A stretch of DNA of 64,000 bases from Lamellibrachia columna (taxonomy: Eukaryota > Annelida > Polychaeta > Sabellida > Siboglinidae), in assembly GCA_963662155.1 (NCBI GenBank), contig OY759263.1, forward strand, positions 2,855,595 to 2,919,594. Reading direction: 5' to 3'. The translations under genes were made by a program, and so were the position numbers. How positions within the stretch are numbered: position 1 is the first letter of the stretch; each line of letters opens with the position of its first letter. A model generated the notes under the pieces. It searched no databases. It worked only from the letters and a program-made list of their open reading frames with translations, and had not been told where the DNA came from. This document shows positions 10,571 to 21,701 of the stretch, one piece after another.

Positions 10571-13384
10571 AGTATGTCACTCTTGTAATATAGACATAGC
10601 CCTCTGTACTATCTCACTCTTGTAATATAGACATAGCCCTCTGTACTATGTCACTCTTGTAATATAGACATAGCCCTCTGTACTATGTGACTTGTAATAT
10701 AGACATAGTCCTCTGTACTATGTCACTCTTGTAATATAGACAGCCCTCTGTACTATGTCACTCTTGTAATATAGACATAGTCCTCTGTACTATGTCACTC
10801 TTGTTGTAATATAGACATAGCCCTCTGTACTATGTCACTATTGTTGTAATATAGACATAGTCCTCTGTACTGTCACTCATGTTGTAATATAGACAGCCCT
10901 CTGTACTATGTCACTATTGTTGTAATATAGACATAGTCCTCTGTACTGTCACTCATGTTGTAATATAGACATAGCCCTCTGTACTATGTGACTTGTAATA
11001 TAGACATAGCCCTCTGTACTATGTCACTCTTGTTGTAATATAGACATAGCCCTCTGTACTATGTCACTCTTGTTGTAATATAGACATAGCCCTCTGTACT
11101 ATGTCACTCTTGTTGTAATATAGACATAGCCCTCTGTACTGTCACTCTTGTTGTAGTATAGACATAGCCCTCTGTACTATGTCACTCTTGTTGTAATATA
11201 GACATAGCCCTCTGTACTATGTCACTCTTGTTGTAATATAGACAGCCCTCTGTACTATGTCACTCATGTTGTAATATAGACATAGCCCTCTGTACTGTCA
11301 CTCTTGTTGTAATATAGACATAGCCCTCTGTACTATGTCACTCTTGTTGTAATATAGGCATAGCCCTCTGTACTGTGTCACTCATGTTGTAATATAGACA
11401 TAGCCCTCTGTACTGTCACTCTTGTTGTAATATAGGCATAGCCCTCTGTACTATGTCACTCATGTTGTAATATAGACATAGCCCTCTGTACTGTCACTCT
11501 TGTTGTAATATAGGCATAGCCCTCTGTACTATGTCACTCATGTTGTAGTATAGACATAGCCCTCTGTACTGTCACTCTTGTTGTAATATAGGCATAGCCC
11601 TCTGTACTATGTCACTCATGTTGTAATATAGACATAGCCCTCTGTACTGTCACTCTTGTTGTAATATAGGCATAGCCCTCTGTACTATGTCACTCATGTT
11701 GTAATATAGACATAGCCTTCTGTACTGTCACTCTTGTTGTAATATAGGCATAGCCCTCTGTACTATGTCACTCATGTTGTAGTATAGACATAGCCCTCTG
11801 TACTGTCACTCTTGTTGTAATATAGGCATAGCCCTCTGTACTGTCACTCTTGTTGTAATATAGGCATAGCCCTCTGTACTATGTCACTCTTGTTGTAATA
11901 TAGACATAGCCCTCTGTACTATGTCACTCTTGTTGTAATATAGACATAGCCCTCTGTACTGTCACTCTTGTTGTAGTATAGACATAGCCCTCTGTACTAT
12001 GTCACTCTTGTTGTAATATAGACATAGCCCTCTGTACTATGTCACTCTTGTTATAATATAGACATAGCCCTCTGTACTATGTCACTCATGTTGTAATATA
12101 GACATAGCCCTCTGTACTGTCACTCTTGTTGTAATATAGACATAGCCCTCTGTACTATGTCACTCTTGTTGTAATATAGACATAGCCCTCTGTACTATGT
12201 CACTCATGTTGTAATATAGACATAGCCCTCTGTACTGTCACTCTTGTTGTAATATAGACATAGCCCTCTGTACTATGTCACTCTTGTTATAATATAGACA
12301 TAGCCCTCTGTACTATGTCACTCATGTTGTAATATAGACATAGCCCTCTGTACTGTCACTCTTGTTGTAATATAGACATAGCCCTCTGTACTATGTCACT
12401 CTTGTTGTAATATAGACATAGCCCTCTGTACTATGTCACTCATGTTGTAATATAGACATAGCCCTCTGTACTGTCACTCTTGTTGTAATATAGACATAGC
12501 CCTCTGTACTATGTCACTCTTGTTGTAATATAGACATAGCCCTATGTACTATGTCACTCTTGTTGTAATATAGGCATAGCCCTCTGTACTATGTCACTCA
12601 TATTGTAATATAGACATAGCCCTCTGTACTGTCACTCTTGTTGTAATATAGGCATAGCCCTCTGTACTATGTCACTCATGTTGTAATATAGACATAGCCC
12701 TCTGTACTGCCACTCTTGTTGTAATATAGGCATAGCCCTCTGTACTATGTCACTCTTGTTGTAATATAGACATAGCCCTCTGTACTATGTCACTCTTGTT
12801 GTAATATAGGCATAGCCCTCTGTACTATGTCACTCTTGTTGTAATATAGACAGCCCTCTGTACTATGTCACTCTTGTTGTAATATAGGCATAGCCCTCTG
12901 TACTATGTCACTCATGTTGTAATATAGGCATAGCCCTCTGTACTGTGTCACTCATGTTGTAATATAGACATAGCCCTCTGTACTATGTCACTCATGTTGT
13001 AATATAGACATAGCCCTCTGTACTGTCACTCTTGTTGTAATATAGGCATAGCCCTCTGTACTGTGTCACTCTTGTTGTAATATAGGCATAGCCCTCTGTA
13101 CTATGTCACTCTTGTTGTAGTATAGACATAGCCCTCTGTACTATGTCACTCTTGTTGTAATATAGACATAGCCCTCTGTACTATGTCACTCTTGTTGTAA
13201 TATAGGCATAGCCCTCTGTACTATGTCATTCTTGTAATATAGACATAGCCCTCTGTACTGTCACTCTTGTTGTAATATAGACATAGCCCTCTGTACTATG
13301 TCACTCTTGTTGTAATATAGGCATAGCCCTCTGTACTGTCACTCATGTTGTAATATAGACATAGCCCTCTGTACTGTGTCACTA
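10571..13384. repeat. ~40-bp minisatellite, about 70 copies (2.8 kb)
   Basis: The consensus is TCTTGTTGTAATATAGACAT followed by AGCCCTCTGTACTATGTCAC. Length variants are common: loss of AT gives GTACTGTCAC (38 bp), loss of TTG gives CTTGTAATATAG, and loss of ATA gives GACAGCCC. In roughly 11370-11830 two variants alternate (GGCATA...ATGTCACTCATG and GACATA...TGTCACTCTTG), making a ~78-bp dimer. Stops occur in all frames; the array is non-coding. Confidence 0.97.
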
Positions 13385-14636
13385 TGTCTCTATGTCACTA
13401 TTTAACTGCTGCACTTTTTCCTATTTCACACATTGCGCAATCAGTCCGCGTTGACCACTGATAAGTTTACTCATGAGCGTAGGTGGCCCAGCTTAAGAAC
13501 TGATGTAGTGAGTCTAAGGTTTACGGCACATCCTATTTGACAGTCGGCCACAATCTAGACCCACTTGTGATTCCCACGCCTAGAGATGACGTTTCTAAAC
13601 CGCATCTCATGACTTGTTTATTCACAAGTTTTTCTCTACTCATAACATTGACTATAGTTTTTGTTCATTTTACAGTAATCTGTTTTATCTAAAAACAACA
13701 CATTAATTAGGAAGTAATTCTTATCTATGCAGGTGTAAATATTCTTTTTTGTCTTACACTTTTCTGACAGAAGATATTAGTTATCCCCAGAAGGGAAATG
13801 CAAACATTTGTGTAGATTTTCTGCTGTGAATTAGTTTAATTCAAAGGAATGAGTTTAATTTTAAGAAAAATGGTAAATGACTTTACAATTGTCATTAGAA
13901 ATGCACAGTTCACCACAATGTCGCAGCACAATGTCGCAGCACATGACCAGGAAAAGAAAAGGAACTATTCCTTTGCCCTCAGCTATGTCGAATTCTCATG
14001 TTCTTATTTAATTTTTTTTTATTGAATTATTGACTAAATTGTTAGGTATCAATTCGGAATAAATGAACAGTTTAATTAAACACAAAGACAGTAACCCTCA
14101 CTGATTCAACCAGTTGCACTAGTATTTCTGTTTTCAGCTGTGGGCTGTACATAGGCATTGTGCCAACTTTGTTATCCAAATAAACCCAAAGTGTAACTTG
14201 CCAGATGTAGAGTTTTCTACTGCAGTTTTCTACCTCAAATCATGGAAAGTTAAATATTCCGCATACATCCTCGTCTGTTTTTGTTTTATATTTATTTATG
14301 TTTAGGAAAATATTTAAAGTTTCTCAATGACAAAAAATCAATGCAGTGGAGGATTTGAAAAATTGTATTGCTATGTCGTGTTGTATTTATTTTAGAATAA
14401 TTATTAATAGTAGTAATATTTTAATCTGTTTGTTGAGCAATTCTAGATCATGTTATTAATTTTTAACATGCAGTGAATTGTCAGAAATCTTGGATGTGGC
14501 ACTGTAGAAAATAAATATATTATTATTTTTACTAAATAAAATGATTGACCCCAGGGAAAGGAAAATGGATGGACAGGAAATGCATAGTCTATTGTCTTTC
14601 AGGACGTGAATCCAGGACTGGTAGGAGATAGAATAA
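13385..14636. promoter_or_regulatory. 5' flank of PDCD2L
   Basis: This is unique, AT-rich sequence with no coding frame of note. It must hold the PDCD2L promoter and 5' UTR, but I see no clear TATA box or initiator that settles the transcription start. A short direct repeat (CACAATGTCGCAG twice) lies near 13914-13940. Confidence 0.5.
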
Positions 14637-14726
14637 ATGGCGAAGGTGCTACTTGGCATCTGTGATGAGGTTGTAGCAAATGGAGGCACCATTGATTGGA
14701 GCACCAGCAAGATTGGTGGGAAGCCG
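14637..14726 (+). CDS. PDCD2L: PDCD2L exon 1
   Basis: This exon has 30 codons ending ...SKIGGKP. The ATG was chosen because MAKVLLGICDE aligns with the family start and the next upstream frame is not conserved-looking. It ends in phase 0 at the first of eight GTAAG donors; using any of the other seven adds 20n nt and introduces a frameshift or TAA. Confidence 0.9.
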
Positions 14727-17700
14727 GTAAGATTGGTGGGAAGCCGGTAAGATTGGTGGGAAGCCGGTAAGATTGGTGGGAAGCCGGTAAGATTGGTGGG
14801 AAGCCGGTAAGATTGGTGGGAAGCCGGTAAGATTGGTGGGAAGCCGGTAAGATTGGTGGGAAGCCGGTAAGAGAGCTTTTAAATAAAGTTTATGCTGCAG
14901 TTTCATGCTTTTTCTGATGGGATTTTTCTTTTTTTAATGGTACAAATTCTTAATTGAATCGTAGACATCATGTGGATCAAGTCAAAGGTGTTATTTTAGG
15001 TGGTTAATTCTCAGTTGTCTGTCCATGTTTTCACAGTGGCAAATAGTGGTTACATGTCTGGGTTACCAGTAGGCCTACTCACAAAGCCAGCTGGTTGTTG
15101 GGTCGGGTTGATATGTCGGGTAGTTTGGTTGGTTCATTAGGTCGGGATGATATGTCGGGATGATATGTCGGGTAGTTAGGTTGGGTCGTTAGGTCAGGTT
15201 GCAGTGTATGAAGATTTGACTGTAATTATACAACATGCAACAATAAGAAGAGAAGAACTCTTGTGTTTAATGAAGCATGAGCCTGTCCTGACATGTTATA
15301 TATATTTTTTAAATAAACATAATTATACAGTATTATAAAATATTAATGGACGATCTTGCTAATTGAGTTCACTGATGTCCACTGTCAGGTTGCTGTGCTG
15401 TTAATTTGAGTAATGTTGCATAGTATGTTCATAGTAGAATATGTTATGTAATACGTATATAAATTGTTTTGTATATTGATTTTTTATTGGTTCTTGATGA
15501 GGCCAGATTGACGCTCAAGACACCCTCGTCCTAAGATCATTCGACTGTTCTTCTTTTGACATTCCATGTTGACTTCAGTAACGTCCAACGATCTACAGAA
15601 AACTGTGTCACTACAACATGATTCTACATGACACGACAACTGTAGGAATGTTACAACATATACTTAATCGTATACTTCATGCATATTACTGCCACCATAT
15701 TGCTACCATATTGCTACCATATTGCCACCATATTGCCACTGTGATTTTGCTGTAGAACTGGATGTGTGCCGGTGTCAACCTGCCCCGATGTCCTCTCTGT
15801 GGTCGCACCAGACTGCTTGTGACACAACTGTACTGCCCCCTGGAGGCCTCGTCCTTCCACAGAACCCTCTACGTGTTTGGGTGTGTCAGTCCACACTGCT
15901 GGAACAAAAGTGAAAGGTAACCATTCATAAATTATATAATTAATTTTAACAAAAATGCTAGGGAGGCATAGGTTAAGGATTCAGAATTAGATGGTATAGT
16001 AATTTCACTTCAGTTTATGCAGTGTTGTTAAGTGATCCAATGTAGTCTCAATACAAACATTCAGTTAGACAATTTATTGTTCTTCTACTTCATTACCAAG
16101 TGTGAGCAGCTTGGATTTGTTCAGGAGAAATGCACAATTTATTTGGGAAGAGTTGGTGCCTCTATGCCATAGGCAGTTAAGCAACATCTCATTACTATTA
16201 TCTACCATTGTTTTACAGCTGGTGTGTGTTGAGAACACAAACACTAGACCCGGATTACCTTCACCAGCAGCATCCGTCAGAAACCATCAGCAGTGTTGCC
16301 ATGACGATGGAGGCACCACTGGATACAGTTGGCATCGTAACAGCTGACTGGTGTACAGGTGCAGATGACTGGGACGATGATGATGATGGAGGAGTTTCCA
16401 TAGCAACGACAGAGCCGGTTACCATGGTGACAGTTGACCCGGATATCACCACTAGCTTGTGCAGCACTGATAAAGAAGTTGGAAGACAATCTAACTCAGT
16501 ATCCATGGTAACGGAAGACAACTCTATCGCAAAACTAGTAGGAACTAATGTTTCTTATTCAGACGAATATGATGTGATGGAAGCACTGTCTGGTGGAAAA
16601 AATGAAACTGCATTGAGGAACGCTGTACAGCGACTGCAGTGCCTGCAACTGGAGGACAGCGAGGAGTGGGGTAAGGGGTGTGGCAAGAACATGGAACAAG
16701 GTAAATGCTGTGTTGTAGATGACAGTATACTTGACGTCAATACAGACAGCGTGACATCTAATGTCACTGACCCACAGTTACAGCCTAGCAGGCACACTGG
16801 GCCTTGTAGCATTGACAGCTGTGACAGTGAGAAAGACACAACATTATTACAGGGGGAACGTGGGTTTGTGTCCTACTATGTCAGCGTTGTTGAAGAACCC
16901 AACAAAGAGAGCGCACGGCTGAAGCATGAACGCCACCTGCTGACAGAATACAGCACTAAGGAAGGCATCGATTTGGAATCATTAGCAGACATGTACGTAG
17001 GGTAAGTTACCCAGCATGCCAGGGGCCCATGTTTCGCTGAGGGAGCTTATCATTAATTGTGGACACTGATTAATTATTGTAGTTATAAAATTGTTTCTCT
17101 GATTTACAAGTAGTTACTAAAAGCATTCCATGGTGAAGAAAAAATAAATAAAAAGTAAAACTAATTGTTGCACCTCTTTTGTATTGTTATAATGTATTGC
17201 CAGCCAACTGTGTGTTTATAATTACTTACTTAAAGTCCTCTTCACTCAAAGTAGAACATGGGGCTACACTCCATTATGGTTGCTTTCTTCATCTCTTAAT
17301 TAACAGGTGGTTCCAAATTCAGAATTTCCTAAGCTACTGATCTCCTCCAACTATGTTTTTGGTTTGCCTGGTTTTCTTTCCCTTGTTGATTCCATTCTAG
17401 GGCCTGTCTTGTGCTGTTAATTCCATTATAGGGCTTGTTTTGTGACGTTGATTCCATTCTAGCGCCTGTCTTGTGAAGTTGTTGACTCCATTCTAGAGCC
17501 TGTTTTGTGACATTGTTGATTCCATTCTAGAGCCTGTCATGTGACATTGATTCCATTGTAGGGCCTTCTTGTGATGTTGATTCCATTGTAGGGCCTGTCA
17601 TGTAATGTTGTTGATTCCATTCTAGGGCCTGTCTTGTGATGTTGTTGATTCCATTCTCGGGCCTGTCTTGTGATGTTGATTCCATTCTAGGGCCTGTCTT

Positions 17701-20700
17701 TTGATTTTGCATTTTATATGTAGTGCATTTCTGTTGCTATGAGCTTCCTTATCTTTCCTTTACCATCCTTATCTTTGTAGCCGGGTGGCTTTTCTCTCCG
17801 TTATGTTCCTTATATTCTGTGTTGACCTCCAGAAGGCTGTGTGGTTTACTTCCTCTTGATTATTAGGGAGGCGACGGGTCGTGGGAGTAAAGGGAAATCT
17901 GCTGGCGGAGGAGAGGGATATGAAAAAGGGTTGGCAAGACACGGGGACCAAGTCTTCCAGAAGTTCACTAAGAGAGTGGGTCTGTGTCCACACCAGCTGC
18001 TCAGGTATGTGTGCAGCTACACCAGCTGCTCAGGTATGTGTGCAGCTACACCAGCTGCTCAGGTGTGTGTGCAGCTACATCAGCTGCTCAGGTGTGTGTG
18101 CAGCTACATCAGCTGCTCAGGTGTGTGTGCAGCTACACCAGCTGCTCAGGTGTGTGTGTGCAGCTACACCAGCTGCTCAGGTATGTGTGCAACTACATCA
18201 GCTGCTCAGGTATGTGTGCAGCTACAGACCAAGTGAGACAACGCCTGATTGTTTTATTGTAAAATCATGTTTAATATAGACTGGCCTACTCTAACCAACC
18301 ATTCATGCCCGTAGGAAGAAAGGGGTGTCAGAAAGATGTCATTCTACCCACGCACCATTGCTGAACACAACAGCCCCTATATCTCACCACCCCACTAAGT
18401 GTCTACAACCACCCTGGTCTCTTTCCAGGCTTCACCCCCCCTGTAAAACACTTCCCATTGCGTCCCCCCTCTATATCTCCCTGTTCCACTAAGTGTCTAC
18501 AACCACCCTGATCTCTTTCCAGGTTTCAACCCTCATGAAACACCTCTCCCACCCCCCCCATATCTCCCTGTTCCACTAAGTTTCCCAATCACACCACAGT
18601 GTACTACGATTCTTCTGCCTTACCTGCTGAAAAGCTCCCTCTAAAAACTACAATATCTTCTGTAAGTTTAACAAGATTTGCCATCCAAGCCAAAGGCCCA
18701 GATGGCAAGTGGACAAGGAAGCCATTGGCTTATCGAGAGTCCAACAATGTTCATCTACTTATAACCCGCCCTCCTGAGATATGTGTCAACCTTGTTTTTA
18801 AACATATTCACGCTGCTAGCAGTTACACAATCTGTAGACAATTTGTTCCATTCATTTATTGTCCTCTGTGAGAACGAGTGCTTCCTGATGTCCAATCTAC
18901 ATTGATCCTTTACTAATTTTACCTTATGTCCTCTAGTTCTGCTATCCTTCTTGAGTGAGAAAAACATATTTCTATCAATATTTTCATACCCATTCAATAT
19001 CTTAAAAACTTCAATCTGATCTCCTCTTAACCTCCTTGTCTCTAGAGTTGTTAAACCACATTCTTTCAGGCGTTCTTCATAACTAAGGTCTCTAAGTTCT
19101 GGAATCATTTTAGTTGCTCTCCTTTGTAAGTGTTCAAGCGTATCTATATCCTTCTTACGATATGGTCTCCATGCTTGTATACAGTATTCTAAATGAGGTC
19201 TAACTATTGCTTTATAAAGAGGTATAATTAACTTTTTTCCCTTGTATGTTATGTTTCTTCTAATCAATCCAAGAATTTGATTACCCTTTGAAGCTGCAAT
19301 ACCACACTGCTCTGAAACTTTCATATCAGCGCTTATTGTAACTCCTAAGTCCTTTTCTTTTACAGTAGTACCCAGAACAGTATCTCCCATTTTATAGTTT
19401 ACATCCAAGTTCCCATGTCCTGTATGTAGACATTTACATTTCCCAAAATTGAACAGCATCTGCCATTTCTCAGACCATTTCACTAATCTGTCTAGATCGT
19501 TTTGTAAATGTTGTTTATCACCATCAGTATTAACCTTTCTAAACAGTTTTGTGTCATCCGCAAATTTCAGTACGTTACTTGTTATACTGTCGTCCAAGTC
19601 ATTGATATAAATTAAGAATAATATAGGTCCAAATACTGATCCTTGAGATACCCCACTCAAAACCGATTTCCAATTTGAAACTTCTCCATCTACTACAACT
19701 CGTTGTCTTCTGTCAGTCAGCCATTGTTCTATCCAGTCAGTTATGCTATCCCCGATACCATGGGCTTTTAATTTAAGTAGTAATCTTTGATGTGGCACTT
19801 TGTCAAAAGTTGAAGGTTGTCATTACATGTAAGAAATATAAACTATCTATTCTAATGTCTTGAACATTCAAATGTGTTCTAATGAACCTCACTATGTTTA
19901 ATGTCATTTGATTGTTATCTGTTTAGAACGATCTCATTTGATCAATGCTCTCATTTGCCCTGTGTCATTCGTTTGTACATGTGTATGTTATTTTCGAAGA
20001 ATACTTTTTGTAGAATAACAAACATGTTAATTATGATACATTTCATCGTGTACTGGATGTTTTACTCCATGTAACCCTAGATGTTATCTTCAAGATAAAC
20101 GTTGTTGTGTTTCAGATATTCCTACGGTGGCAGCGAGTTGTACATCACCAAGTCTCAGTCGACTGCTTCTGTTCCACGTTGCCCCTCCTGTGGCTCAGAT
20201 AGGGTGTTTGAACTACAACTGATGCCCACCCTAGTCACCCTTCTCTCACAGGGTAAACATTGCCACACTATCAAGTCATTTATATCTGCTTACATAAACT
20301 GTTAAAATTTAGTATATAATGTACTATGTGATTTTATTCAGGTGTTACATACTTATACAACCTAATCGTCTTCATGCCTACTAGTGCATAAGGCAAAAAC
20401 AAGACTTCTCCACTTCTGTCGGTCTGCAGCTTGTTTGGCACCCCACCTGAGGGCCTCGCCCCACCTGAGGGGCATTTCCTGTTATTCTGTCTCCAGTTCT
20501 GTTTTTGGTTGTCCTTGTTTTCCTTTGTGGGTCCTTGTTTTGTCTTCCTCCTCTTGTCAAATGTAGCTGTGGTGAGCAAGTCACACATGTTCATTTGTGA
20601 AGTTAGTTTCAGTAGTTCTTTGTTGGAATCTTTTGTGGCCAGAATATTTGCATTATGTATTGAAGGTATTTTTTGTGGAAGGTTGAAAGTTGTCTGAAAC

Positions 20701-21679
20701 ATCTAGTAGAGTGGACAGGTTCTGCTCTGATACAACCGCATCCTCCAGATGTTGCGTGGCAGTCATTACATACAACATGGTGAGGAAAAGCAGTGTTAAA
20801 CAATATTTATATTGCTTTCCCACAAACTACCTTTTGAAACCGATTGTTCAACCCTTGCTATATTTTGGTCCCAATCCTTATCAGCTAGACGTTTGAACAA
20901 TAAAGCTGTAATTGTTGACCAAGTTTTTGTGTTTCTCTTCGGATATTTTGGTCGACTGTCGGCCTTCACCGGCAGACTTGACTAGAGAGAACAACAAGTT
21001 TGTTGAGAGGCAATGCTAGGTCAAAGTTAACATTCCAAGAAACCAGAATGTGAATCGATTCAAAGAGTACAGCTGTACTGTTACCTTGACAACGTCTTGA
21101 ATCGTACACAGCAATGGTTTGTTTGAAAAAGTTGAAACACACTAAAGCCTTTTTGTTTTCTGACTTTCTGTTTCGTGCACACTTGTAGCCTACAGTAAGG
21201 TAGGGTTTGCAATGATTGCATATGATATCCAAATATCATTATTTCTGTTTCGTGCACACTTGTAGCCTACAGTAAGGTAGGGTTTGCAATGATTGCATAT
21301 GATATCCAAATATCATTATTTCTGTTTCGTGCACACTTGTAGCCTACAGTAAGGTAGGGTTTGCAATGATTGCATATGATATCCAAATATCATTATTTCT
21401 GTTTCGTGCACACTTGTAGCCTACAGTAAGGTAGGGTTTGCAATGATTGCATATGATATCCAAATATCATTATTTGACCATGTTTTATACATGTGGCATT
21501 AGTTTCTGTGTTGGCCTCTTGCAGATATTCCCATTGAGTTTGGCACAGTAGTTGTGTACACATGCAGCAGGAGTTGCTGGGAAGAGGAGACAGCATCTGC
21601 CAGGGAGGCTGCAGTATCTGCCAGGGAGGAGTACGTCTACATTCAACCAGACCCAGACCAGCATCTGTTTAAATGTTGA
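14637..21679 (+). CDS. PDCD2L: PDCD2-like protein (pre-40S / ribosomal protein adaptor), 6 coding exons
   Basis: Exons: 14637-14726, 15756-15916, 16219-17001, 17867-18004, 20116-20252, 21525-21679. Joined they give 1464 nt, 487 codons plus TGA, with every intron GT-AG and every phase matching. The N-terminus (MAKVLLGICDE, then WSTSKIGGKP) and the CPLCG...LYCPLEASSFHRTLYVFGC zinc-ribbon region match the PDCD2/PDCD2L family. Exons 4-6 carry the PDCD2_C domain (GDQVFQKF, CPSCGSDRVFELQLMP, IPIEFGTVVVYTC). Exon 3 is a long acidic insert, which makes the protein longer than the ~360-residue vertebrate form. Family members bind 40S ribosomal protein/pre-40S particles and shuttle to the cytoplasm. 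A poly(A) signal AATAAA is at 21696. Two exon ends are tandemly duplicated together with their donors (see repeats). Confidence 0.93.
14709..14871 (+). repeat. 20-bp tandem repeat containing the exon 1 splice donor (8 donors)
   Basis: The unit AAGATTGGTGGGAAGCCGGT is 18 nt of coding sequence (KIGGKP) plus the intronic GT. It is repeated perfectly, so a GTAAG donor occurs at 14727, 14747, 14767, 14787, 14807, 14827, 14847 and 14867. Each duplication places exonic AAGA directly after GT, creating a consensus GTAAGA donor. The last copy (GTAAGAGAGC) leads into unique intron and may be the ancestral donor. Confidence 0.97.
14872..15755 (+). other. PDCD2L: PDCD2L intron 1
   Basis: An irregular GGTCGGGTTGATATGTCGGG-type repeat occupies about 15090-15200. 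A 12-bp repeat (CCATATTGCTAC) of about 4-5 copies at ~15690-15740 ends about 15 bp before the exon 2 acceptor. The rest is unique AT-rich sequence. Confidence 0.7.
15756..15916 (+). CDS. PDCD2L: PDCD2L exon 2 (zinc-ribbon region)
   Basis: It encodes NWMCAGVNLPRCPLCG... and then QLYCPLEASSFHRTLYVFGC with CVSPHCW, the cysteine pairs of the family's N-terminal zinc-binding unit. Acceptor TTGCTGTAG, donor AAAG|GTAACC, phase 2 at the end. Confidence 0.92.
16219..17001 (+). CDS. PDCD2L: PDCD2L exon 3 (acidic linker)
   Basis: It begins SWCVLRTQTLDPDY (conserved) and then DDWDDDDDGG, followed by ~200 low-complexity, Thr/Asp/Ser-rich residues. It ends ...EYSTKEGIDLESLADMYVG. This exon accounts for the extra length relative to vertebrate orthologues. 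Acceptor TTTTACAG, donor GG|GTAAGT. Confidence 0.92.
17002..17866 (+). other. PDCD2L: PDCD2L intron 3 with a ~31-bp tandem repeat
   Basis: At about 17391-17705 an imperfect repeat of TTGATTCCATTCTAGGGCCT followed by GTCTTGTGATG occurs about ten times, with length variation. Each unit contains TTCTAG, an acceptor-like motif. The remainder is unique. Confidence 0.8.
17867..18004 (+). CDS. PDCD2L: PDCD2L exon 4
   Basis: It encodes GEATGRGSKGKSAGGGEGYEK, then GLARHGDQVFQKFTKRVGLC and PHQLLR. The GDxxFxKF...PxQxLRY signature opens the PDCD2_C domain. The acceptor is TGATTATTAG. Donor CTCAG|GTATGT is the first of eight tandem copies. Confidence 0.9.
17991..18225 (+). repeat. 29-bp tandem repeat containing the exon 4 splice donor (8 donors)
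   Basis: The unit CACCAGCTGCTCAGGTATGT + GTGCAGCTA joins 14 nt of exon 4 to 15 nt of intron. Donors CAG|GTATGT or CAG|GTGTGT lie at 18005, 18034, 18063, 18092, 18121, 18150, 18181 and 18210; one unit has a 2-bp insertion. Every unit also holds GTGTGCAG, acceptor-like. Using the donor at 18092 (+87 nt) keeps the frame with no stop. Confidence 0.97.
18226..18666 (+). other. PDCD2L: PDCD2L intron 4, left part, with C-rich repeat
   Basis: At about 18360-18590 a ~100-bp segment (CCACTAAGTGTCTACAACCA ... CTCTTTCCAGG) recurs two to three times. It sits directly beside the LINE insertion that follows. Confidence 0.7.
18667..19809 (-). mobile_element. LINE family A, copy 3, antisense in PDCD2L intron 4
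   Basis: A minus-strand open frame of 347 codons (18755-19798) runs from [13 protein letters not shown] through the RT catalytic FADDT box to RRAGYK. The 3' tail reaches about 18667. The element is 5'-truncated at about 19809, inside the QKAFDKVPH motif. It is nearly identical to copy 2, with a few substitutions (for example GVSQGSVFG for GVPQGSVLG). No target-site duplication was found, as is usual for CR1-like elements. Confidence 0.92.
20116..20252 (+). CDS. PDCD2L: PDCD2L exon 5 (PDCD2_C domain)
   Basis: It encodes YSYGGSELYITKSQ... and CPSCGSDRVFELQLMPTLVT, with the conserved C-x2-C pair. Acceptor TGTTTCAG, donor CAGG|GTAAAC, phase 1. Confidence 0.93.
20253..21524 (+). other. PDCD2L: PDCD2L intron 5 with a ~76-bp repeat (4 copies)
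   Basis: From about 21165 to 21475 a ~76-bp unit (TTTCTGTTTCGTGCACACTT ... ATATCATTA) is repeated four times, nearly perfectly, ending ~50 bp before the exon 6 acceptor. A 122-codon minus-strand frame (20334-20702) has no family I recognise and is probably fortuitous or an old element. An AATAAA at ~20899 is not near any exon end I can support. Confidence 0.7.
21525..21679 (+). CDS. PDCD2L: PDCD2L exon 6 (C-terminus)
   Basis: It encodes IPIEFGTVVVYTCSRSCW, then an Ala/Arg/Glu stretch with an internal near-duplication (ETASAREAAVSAREE), then VYIQPDPDQHLFKC and TGA. Poly(A) signal AATAAA at 21696-21701. Confidence 0.93.
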
Positions 21680-21695
21680 CCAACGAACAGTTGAA

Positions 21696-21701
21696 AATAA
21701 A
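21696..21701 (+). terminator. PDCD2L: PDCD2L polyadenylation signal
   Basis: AATAAA lies 17 nt after the stop codon, giving a very short 3' UTR. Confidence 0.8.

Noticed and set aside
20334..20803. Minus-strand frames in PDCD2L intron 5
   Set aside because: No recognisable family, no splice signals in agreement; likely chance or old element debris.
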